This document shows, one piece after another, positions 1 through 5,039 of a DNA stretch of 8,320 nucleotides (its first letter is position 1; each line of letters starts with the position of its first letter). Under the pieces are notes generated by a model, which was not told the DNA's origin, did not search any database, and saw only the letters and a list, made by a program, of their open reading frames with translations. The stretch is from Lachnospiraceae bacterium (GTDB lineage: Bacteria; Bacillota; Clostridia; Lachnospirales; Lachnospiraceae). The translations under genes and the position numbers were made by a program. The DNA is taken from contig JAGDCQ010000106.1 in the NCBI GenBank assembly GCA_017958465.1, positions 1 to 8,320 on the forward strand, in the 5' to 3' direction.

Positions 1-38
1 CGATAAACATGGGCGAAAGCCCGGCTGGGAGGTCAATA

Positions 39-734
39 ATGCGATCCCTGATACTTGATAACGCGCTTATCATCGTCATCGCGGCAGCACTTGTTGAATT
101 GCTTGTAGGAATATCTGTTCTCGCCTTCAGGGGAAGACGAAAAACATACGGCGCAATGCGCGCGCTTATCGCCATCCTTTGCTTCGGTCTCTTCTATGAC
201 GCATTTATCATCGCTATAGGAAAACTTATCGGTGACGGCAATATCCTCTGGGTTTTGAGTATCGTTCGTTATCTGCTCTCGGCCATTCTGATCCCGCTCC
301 TTTTCCCCATCAGCGGTTACGCTGCGGATCTAGGGAAAAAAGGGATGCTGGTAATGAAGCTGCTTATGGTGCTTTTCATAGTTCTTGGGCTTACGCATAC
401 GGTCATGACCGAGATAAAAGCAGTTGAATTTGCCGGACTTTTAAGATATTCTCCTTCGGATGCAACGCCCGTCTGGGCAAAGATCATTTCAGGGATCATC
501 AACCTTTTGAGCATCATCCCGCTTTTGGTCGCCGGCATAAGGCTTGTCATCAAAAAGCACAATATAGCTCTCCTGCTGTCGGGAATATGTATGCTGGCCT
601 TTACTGTTCTCGCTCCGGCCACAAAGAATACGGACCTTATGGTCTTCTTCTCGATGATAGGTGAAGCCCTGATGGTATTCTTCATGTTTGTGCACGCACA
701 GACCGCAAAGGATCCCGATTTCCTGCTTTCATAA
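39..734 (+). CDS. Multi-pass membrane protein of unknown function (231 aa)
   Basis: I do not recognise a family. The 231-residue product is almost wholly hydrophobic, with about seven predicted membrane segments near residues 8-30, 41-61, 70-93, 106-124, 146-171, 175-193 and 199-219. They are joined by short, often basic loops (RGRRK at 31-35, KK around 100 and 172), and the tail is short and hydrophilic. There is no attached enzymatic or signalling domain. An in-frame ATG at position 9 would add ten residues, but the ATG at 39 has a GGGAGG ribosome binding site six bases upstream and the extension is not hydrophobic, so I chose 39. The gene is convergent with tkt and is followed 12 bases after its stop by a strong terminator, so it is the last or only gene of its transcript; the promoter lies outside the window. 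Being a real membrane-protein gene is well supported; its function is not. Confidence 0.75.
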   Translation: MRSLILDNALIIVIAAALVELLVGISVLAFRGRRKTYGAMRALIAILCFGLFYDAFIIAIGKLIGDGNILWVLSIVRYLLSAILIPLLFPISGYAADLGKKGMLVMKLLMVLFIVLGLTHTVMTEIKAVEFAGLLRYSPSDATPVWAKIISGIINLLSIIPLLVAGIRLVIKKHNIALLLSGICMLAFTVLAPATKNTDLMVFFSMIGEALMVFFMFVHAQTAKDPDFLLS

Positions 735-746
735 AACTCAAATAGT

Positions 747-775
747 CCCGGGTACAGGCTGTACCCGGGTTTTTT
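747..775 (+). terminator. Rho-independent terminator of the membrane-protein gene
   Basis: A perfect 9-bp GC-rich stem (CCCGGGTAC at 747-755 with GTACCCGGG at 761-769) closes a 5-base loop and is followed directly by six T residues (770-775). It starts 12 bases past the TAA at 732-734. There is no A-tract on its left side, so it works only rightward. Confidence 0.93.
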
Positions 776-779
776 GCGC

Positions 780-821
780 AAAAAAAGCATCATGCGATGT
801 GTATCTCACAAAGCATGATGC
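780..821 (-). terminator. Rho-independent terminator of tkt, possibly bidirectional
   Basis: The arms GCATCATGC (787-795) and GCATGATGC (813-821) form a perfect 9-bp stem. Inside the 17-base loop a second short stem is possible (TGTG 798-801 with CACA 807-810). Read leftward the stem is followed at once by seven U residues (A780-A786 on the plus strand), 11 bases past the tkt stop. Read rightward it is followed by TGA and then a T run, so it may also stop transcripts that pass the 747-775 terminator. Confidence 0.88.
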
Positions 822-832
822 TGATTTTTTTA

Positions 833-2815
833 TTACAGGAGTTCCTTTACGGTAGCAACCACATTTTCAACGGTGAAGCCGTATTTCGGGAAGAGCTTCG
901 AATAAGGAGCGGATGCGCCAAAGCCGTTCATGCAGATCACTTTGCCGTCAAGTCCGGTGTAACGCTCCCAGCCAAAGCCGATGAGCGCTTCTACGCCGAC
1001 TCTCTTGCGAACTGCCTTCGGAAGGACTTTTTCCTTGTATTCCTCGCTCTGCTGCTCGAATACTTCCATACAAGGCATACTTACGACACGTACATCCTTG
1101 CCTTCTGCCGCAAGCTCTGCTTTAGCGCCTACTGCAAGGCTTACTTCGGAGCCTGTTGCGATGATGATCGCATCCGGAACTTCCTTCTTGGAATCCGAAA
1201 TAATATAGCCGCCCTTAAGCGCTTCCTTTGAGGAGCCTTCGAGCTGGGGCAGGTTCTGGCGTGTAAGAACGATGGCCGTAGGTGTTTCCTTTGATGTTAC
1301 GGCTGCATACCATGCTGCTGTTGTCTCGGTTGCGTCTGCCGGGCGCCATACGTTGAAGTTCGGCATAGCACGGAGCATTGCAAGCTGTTCGATGGGCTCG
1401 TGGGTAGGACCGTCCTCGCCAACACCTATCGAATCGTGCGAAAGTACGTAGGTTGTCGGGATCTTCATTATCGAAGAAAGACGTGCCATGGGCTTTACAT
1501 AATCGCTGAATACGAAGAATGTAGAGCAGAAGCCGCGCAGGCCGTGAAGCGTGATGCCGTTTGCGATGGCTGTCATTGCGATCTCGCGAACGCCGTAATG
1601 GATGTTGCGTCCAAGCCTGTCGTCCTTTGAGAAGTCGCCCATTTCCTTCATGTAAGTCTTTGTGGAAGGATGAAGGTCCGCAGCACCGCCAAAGAGTGCG
1701 GGAACCTTTGTTTTAAGCTTGTTTATCGTGATACCGGAAAGGTTTCTTGTTGCCTGTGGAGCGGGATCAAAAGCCCAGAAGTCCGCGTCATCGATGAGCG
1801 GCTTTGCGATATCCATGTTGAATTCGTCGTCGAATTCCTTCTTAAGCTCAGGGAACTTGCTGCACCACTCGGCAAACATCTTGTTCCACTCATCTTCGGC
1901 TTTTGCCTTATCTGCTGCGATCTTCTTATAGTTGTCATAAACCTCTTCGGGCACAAAGAAAGGTTCTTTGCTCGGCCAGCCGAGGTTGTCCTTCATTTCA
2001 AGGATGTTTTCGTCGCCGAGAGGCTCGCCGTGCGCGCTGGGTTTGCCCTGCTTTCCGGGGCAGCCGTAACCGATCTGGGTCTTGAGCATTATCATCGAAG
2101 GGCGCTCTTTGTCGGCCTTTGCTTCGCGGATAGCCGCTGCCACAGCCTCAATATCGTTTCCGTTTTCAACAACGATAGTCTGGAATCCGTATGCGTCAAA
2201 ACGTTTCTTAACGTCTTCTGTGAAGGCGATATCTGTGCTGCCTTCGATGGTGATCTTGTTGCTGTCGTAGAGGATGATGAGCTTTGAAAGACCAAGCGTC
2301 CCCGCAAGGGAGAAGGCTTCGTGCGAAATGCCTTCCATCATGCAGCCATCGCCGCCGAGAGCGAATGTATAATGATCAACAACGGGATATCCCTCTTTGT
2401 TGAACTTTGCGGCAAGATGAGCTTCAGCCATCGCCATTCCGACTGCCATGCCCATACCTGCGCCAAGGGGGCCTGTGGTAGCTTCAACGCCCTTTGTATG
2501 CTTGTATTCCGGGTGTCCGGGTGTTAACGAATCCAGCTGTCTGAACTGCATAAGATCCTCTTTTGTGAGGCCGTAGCCAAACAGGTGGAGCAGTGAGTAG
2601 AGAAGCATGGAACCGTGTCCGCCCGAAAGGATGAAACGGTCTCTGTTGAACCAGTCGGGATCGGCGGGATTGTGCTTCAGCTCCCTTGCCCAGAGGGCGT
2701 AAGCCGCATCAGCAGCTCCAAGGGGAAGGCCCGGATGTCCCGATTTTGCCTTTTGGATCGCATCCGCAGAAAGGACCCTGATGGCGTTTGCAGACATTTG
2801 GTCGATGTTGTTCAT
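833..2815 (-). CDS. tkt: Transketolase
   Basis: Thiamine diphosphate enzyme of the non-oxidative pentose phosphate pathway, cytosolic. It moves two-carbon ketol units from a ketose (such as xylulose 5-phosphate) to an aldose (such as ribose 5-phosphate or erythrose 4-phosphate). The 660-residue length is normal for a bacterial single-chain enzyme, with pyrophosphate, pyrimidine and C-terminal domains in the usual order. Visible landmarks are SGHPG with His27, GGHGS with His67, TPGHPE with His101, the thiamine diphosphate motif GDGCMMEG (155-162) ending at Asn186, the cofactor-activating Glu411 in VREIAM, and SHDSIGVGEDGPTHEP (459-474) with His460, Asp461 and His472. These match the conserved catalytic and phosphate-binding set, so the enzyme should be active. 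GGAGG lies five bases before the ATG. The deacetylase gene ends 68 bases upstream with no clear terminator between, so tkt may be the last gene of a three-gene transcript. Confidence 0.98.
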   Translation of the reverse strand: MNNIDQMSANAIRVLSADAIQKAKSGHPGLPLGAADAAYALWARELKHNPADPDWFNRDRFILSGGHGSMLLYSLLHLFGYGLTKEDLMQFRQLDSLTPGHPEYKHTKGVEATTGPLGAGMGMAVGMAMAEAHLAAKFNKEGYPVVDHYTFALGGDGCMMEGISHEAFSLAGTLGLSKLIILYDSNKITIEGSTDIAFTEDVKKRFDAYGFQTIVVENGNDIEAVAAAIREAKADKERPSMIMLKTQIGYGCPGKQGKPSAHGEPLGDENILEMKDNLGWPSKEPFFVPEEVYDNYKKIAADKAKAEDEWNKMFAEWCSKFPELKKEFDDEFNMDIAKPLIDDADFWAFDPAPQATRNLSGITINKLKTKVPALFGGAADLHPSTKTYMKEMGDFSKDDRLGRNIHYGVREIAMTAIANGITLHGLRGFCSTFFVFSDYVKPMARLSSIMKIPTTYVLSHDSIGVGEDGPTHEPIEQLAMLRAMPNFNVWRPADATETTAAWYAAVTSKETPTAIVLTRQNLPQLEGSSKEALKGGYIISDSKKEVPDAIIIATGSEVSLAVGAKAELAAEGKDVRVVSMPCMEVFEQQSEEYKEKVLPKAVRKRVGVEALIGFGWERYTGLDGKVICMNGFGASAPYSKLFPKYGFTVENVVATVKELL

Positions 2816-2830
2816 GTTTACCTCCGTGGC

Positions 2831-2850
2831 GCGAGATCGTGAGATGTCGC
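2831..2850 (-). promoter_or_regulatory. Imperfect hairpin in the tkt leader
   Basis: On the transcribed strand GCGACATC and GATCTCGC can pair as an 8-bp stem with one C-C mismatch around a TCAC loop. It sits five bases upstream of the tkt ribosome binding site (GGAGG, 2825-2821). It lacks a following U run in the leftward sense, so it is not a terminator. A role in mRNA processing or translation is only a guess. Confidence 0.3.
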
Positions 2851-2883
2851 TTTTACTTGATTTATCCTCTTATTGCATTACTT

Positions 2884-4218
2884 TTATGATAACTGGTCGA
2901 GTGTCCCGAAGCGGTACCCCTCTCCCTTTAGGAACAAAATGACTTCCTCGAGTTTCTCGGTATTTGTCTTTGAAACCGCGTGGATAAGGGCAATAGCGCC
3001 GCTGTGATGCCACTTTTTGAACGGTCCGAGGGTATCGACTTTGTCCTGATAATCCTGGTTAAAGTCGTTGTAGATGGCGATGCTCCAGAAGATGGTCTTA
3101 TAGCCAAGATCCTGCTGTACCTTAAGCGAAGTCTCGCTAAAGTCGCCCATGGGCGGACGCATGAAGGGGTCGAGCTCGTACCCGGTTACCTTCTTGAAGT
3201 AGTCGCTTACACCCACAAGCTCGCTTGCGATCTTGCCGGAAGAAAGCTTTGGAAGGCTGGGGTGGTTTACCGTGTGGTTACCGACAATGTGCCCCTCATC
3301 CTTCATCCTTTTTGCGATCCCGGGCGCCTGCTCAAGATAGCCCTTTGTTACAAAAAAGCAGGCTTTGATATTGTATTTTTTCAGTGTGTCGAGGATCCTC
3401 TCAGTGTAGCCGTTCTCGTAGCCGCAGTCGAAGGTAAGGTAGATGACCTTGTCTTCTTTTGTAGCGTTTAGATCCGCATAATATGCCCCATACTGTTTGA
3501 ATTTGTTGGTCATATTGTTTGAATATGAGGACTTCGGGATATCGTGTGTGGAATTGTTCTCGTACCACCACTCTCTCCAGACTGTGTCATAAGCGGCATA
3601 CTGCGCTTCGTTTATGATGGGCGTGGGCACATTCTGCTGGGTATTGTCCGATATCGCGCGGAAACCTGAGCCGTTATCCGGAGTGATGAAGGTCCCCTTT
3701 ACGTAGCCTTCTACCTTCTGGTCCTCAACTATCGCAAAAATATGGTACCACTCGTCCTTTATCTCTGTGATCTGAACCCTCTGGTTAAGCCCGAGCTGTG
3801 CAGGCACTTCTTTGCCGTCGACAATGATCATTACCTTGTCGTTCTCAGTGCCGGGGCCTTTTCTGATATTTGCCACGTTTACATAGCAGGTAGCGTTGGC
3901 CTCGATCTTGGGCGCAGTGCTGGGCGTTGGTGTGGGTGCCTCAGTAGGAGTAGGTGTTGCTTCTTCCGTAGGAGTAGGCGTTGCTTCTTCTGTAGGAGTA
4001 GGCGTTGCCTCTTCCGTTGGCGAAGGCTCCTTTGAAGGAGTTTTCGACACCTCTTCTGCGGGCGTACCCGACACAGGCCTTAAGGGTCCTGTAGGTTCTG
4101 TCCCCTGGTTGTTTTTCTTTGTCTGCCCCACAATAAATGCAACTATCACAACTATTGCCAGCAGAAGAAGGGCGTCCACCAGGAGCCATACGCCCATTTT
4201 GCTTGTTTCTTTAGACAT
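2884..4218 (-). CDS. Membrane-anchored PdaA-like polysaccharide (peptidoglycan) deacetylase with SH3b domain
   Basis: Carbohydrate esterase family 4 (NodB) protein of 444 residues, expected to remove N-acetyl groups from cell-wall glycan outside the membrane. Order: one N-terminal membrane anchor (about 10-31); a Pro/Thr/Glu-rich linker (about 40-103) with EEATPTPT repeats; an SH3b-type wall-binding domain (about 107-180, with the NIRKGPGTEN signature); a spacer; and the NodB domain (about 258-440). NodB motifs: TFDCGYENGY (262-271), the metal-binding HxxxH as NHTVNH (314-319), MRPPMG (353-358) and LIHAVS (411-416). The FDxGYENGYT form, FWSIAIY and the LIHAVS ending resemble Bacillus PdaA, which deacetylates N-acetylmuramic acid in muramic delta-lactam synthesis; that exact substrate is inference here. 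Cys265 replaces the usual second Asp. A GGGGAGG site precedes the ATG, with a rather long spacer of 11 bases. It lies between the flavin reductase-like gene and tkt. Confidence 0.93.
   Translation of the reverse strand: MSKETSKMGVWLLVDALLLLAIVVIVAFIVGQTKKNNQGTEPTGPLRPVSGTPAEEVSKTPSKEPSPTEEATPTPTEEATPTPTEEATPTPTEAPTPTPSTAPKIEANATCYVNVANIRKGPGTENDKVMIIVDGKEVPAQLGLNQRVQITEIKDEWYHIFAIVEDQKVEGYVKGTFITPDNGSGFRAISDNTQQNVPTPIINEAQYAAYDTVWREWWYENNSTHDIPKSSYSNNMTNKFKQYGAYYADLNATKEDKVIYLTFDCGYENGYTERILDTLKKYNIKACFFVTKGYLEQAPGIAKRMKDEGHIVGNHTVNHPSLPKLSSGKIASELVGVSDYFKKVTGYELDPFMRPPMGDFSETSLKVQQDLGYKTIFWSIAIYNDFNQDYQDKVDTLGPFKKWHHSGAIALIHAVSKTNTEKLEEVILFLKGEGYRFGTLDQLS
3944..4015 (-). repeat. Three tandem 24-bp in-frame repeats coding for EEATPTPT
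   Basis: Three adjacent copies (3944-3967, 3968-3991, 3992-4015) differ from one another at only one to three positions, all synonymous, and each codes for EEATPTPT. Degenerate, shorter relatives follow on both sides (SPTEEA before, EAPTPTPSTAP after). The unit length is a multiple of three, so a gain or loss of copies would change the length of the deacetylase wall-spanning linker without shifting frame. Confidence 0.95.
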
Positions 4219-4295
4219 TTTTGTTCTTTCCTCCCCTATTTCGATAAAAAAAACTCATCTTTATACTTCTGATCTGCCGTTTTACAGGCCTTTGA

Positions 4296-4856
4296 TCACA
4301 AAAGCTCCTTTCCTTCGCTCCAGGCCCCGCCTACACGCTTTCCGATCACGTGGTATGCGTTGTTGAAGGGGTCAAAGCACACGGGACGTGCCTTTTCCAT
4401 ATCAAGCTTTCCGTCTGTCATCACGCTTTCCCTTACGGATACGTTAACGATCTCTCCTCTTAAAATGCAGCTTTCCTTGTTGTATTCTATCACTTTGCAT
4501 TCTATGCAGACCGGAAGCTCGTTGATGATCGGCGCCGAAACCTTGTCACTGGAGGTGACTGTAAGTCCGGCCTTCTCGATCTTGTTTTTCACTTTGTTGC
4601 CGGAAGCGATCCCAAAGTAATCGCAAGCCTTGATATGGTCTGCGTCTGCCATGCTTATGGTAAACGCGCCGCTCCTTAAGAAATTAGTTACTGTTTTATG
4701 TGTTGGTGTCAGGCAGACCGATACTTCTGTCTGCTCGCTTATCCCGCCCCAGGCTGCGTTCATGGCGTCCGGAGTGCCGTCTTCGTCGTATGTTGCTATG
4801 ATCCATACCGGCTGCGGAAGTGTTAATGGTTTTGCACCAAAGTCTTTTCTGTTCAT
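4296..4856 (-). CDS. Flavin reductase-like / flavoredoxin-family FMN-binding protein
   Basis: A 186-residue protein that fits the flavin reductase-like domain family (flavoredoxin, NTAB and similar split-barrel FMN proteins) along its whole length. Typical stretches are PQPVWIIATYDEDGTPDAMN (15 onward), AAWGG (34-38), THKTVTNFLRSGAFTIS (52-68), the CDYFGIASGNK segment (78-88) and a C-terminal AYHVIGKRVG (168-177). Members are small soluble dimers that bind FMN and take part in electron transfer or flavin/NAD(P)H redox reactions; the actual partner cannot be told from sequence. An upstream in-frame ATG at 4901 would add 15 residues, but the ATG at 4856 has GGAGG seven bases before it and begins where the family usually begins (MNRKDFGAKPL), so I use 4856. 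It is the first gene of the leftward run; the deacetylase starts 77 bases after its stop. Confidence 0.9.
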   Translation of the reverse strand: MNRKDFGAKPLTLPQPVWIIATYDEDGTPDAMNAAWGGISEQTEVSVCLTPTHKTVTNFLRSGAFTISMADADHIKACDYFGIASGNKVKNKIEKAGLTVTSSDKVSAPIINELPVCIECKVIEYNKESCILRGEIVNVSVRESVMTDGKLDMEKARPVCFDPFNNAYHVIGKRVGGAWSEGKELL

Positions 4857-4903
4857 ATCTGTACCTCCAAAAAAGTGTTGTCCCCGCTCAGTCCTTGCCA
4901 TAC

Positions 4904-4930
4904 AAGCAAGCTTGTTTCAAGCATTTGCTT
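4904..4930. repeat. Inverted repeat upstream of the flavin reductase-like gene
   Basis: AAGCAA+GCTTG (4904-4914) and CAAGC+TTGCTT (4918-4922, 4925-4930) form an 11-bp stem with a TTT triloop and a two-base AT bulge. It lies about 48 bases upstream of the flavin reductase-like start and just downstream of the ABC gene terminator, without a U run on either side. It could be an operator or a leader hairpin; a nearby TTGAAA (4920-4915, leftward) resembles a -35 element but lacks a good -10 partner. Confidence 0.5.
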
Positions 4931-4937
4931 ATCGCGC

Positions 4938-4971
4938 AAAAAAGTAAGCAGGGCATACCACCCTGCTTACT
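4938..4971 (-). terminator. Rho-independent terminator of the ABC transporter gene
   Basis: AGTAAGCAGGG (4943-4953) and CCCTGCTTACT (4961-4971) form a perfect 11-bp stem around a 7-base loop. In the leftward sense it runs into a U-tract given by A4938-A4943, the last of which overlaps the stem base. It begins about 68 bases past the stop codon of the ABC transporter and separates it from the flavin reductase gene run. Confidence 0.93.
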
Positions 4972-5039
4972 ATAATAATCATTTTGATTGTTCCCGTCAA
5001 TGAGATAAACCGCAATATAGACGAATTTTCCCGCCGGGA

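Noticed and set aside
317..793. Minus-strand open frame of 158 codons opposite the membrane-protein gene
   Set aside because: Antisense to a gene with good start, hydrophobic pattern and terminator; it starts inside the terminator region.
797..1231. Plus-strand open frames inside tkt (797-1231, 1670-2287 and others)
   Set aside because: They lie opposite a fully conserved transketolase and show no recognisable protein features; the first starts within the terminator.
3944..4015. Possible CRISPR array
   Set aside because: The units are adjacent without spacers and are in-frame coding repeats of a Pro/Thr linker.
3896..4366. Open frame on the plus strand with repeated VGVGVASS
   Set aside because: It is the antisense reading of the deacetylase Pro/Thr repeat and anchor, has no proper ribosome binding site, and overlaps a well-supported gene.
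4857..4903. Promoter for the flavin reductase-like gene
   Set aside because: TTGAAA (4920-4915) has no -10 at a suitable distance and TATGGC (4902-4897) is only 12 bases away from it, so I do not call a promoter.
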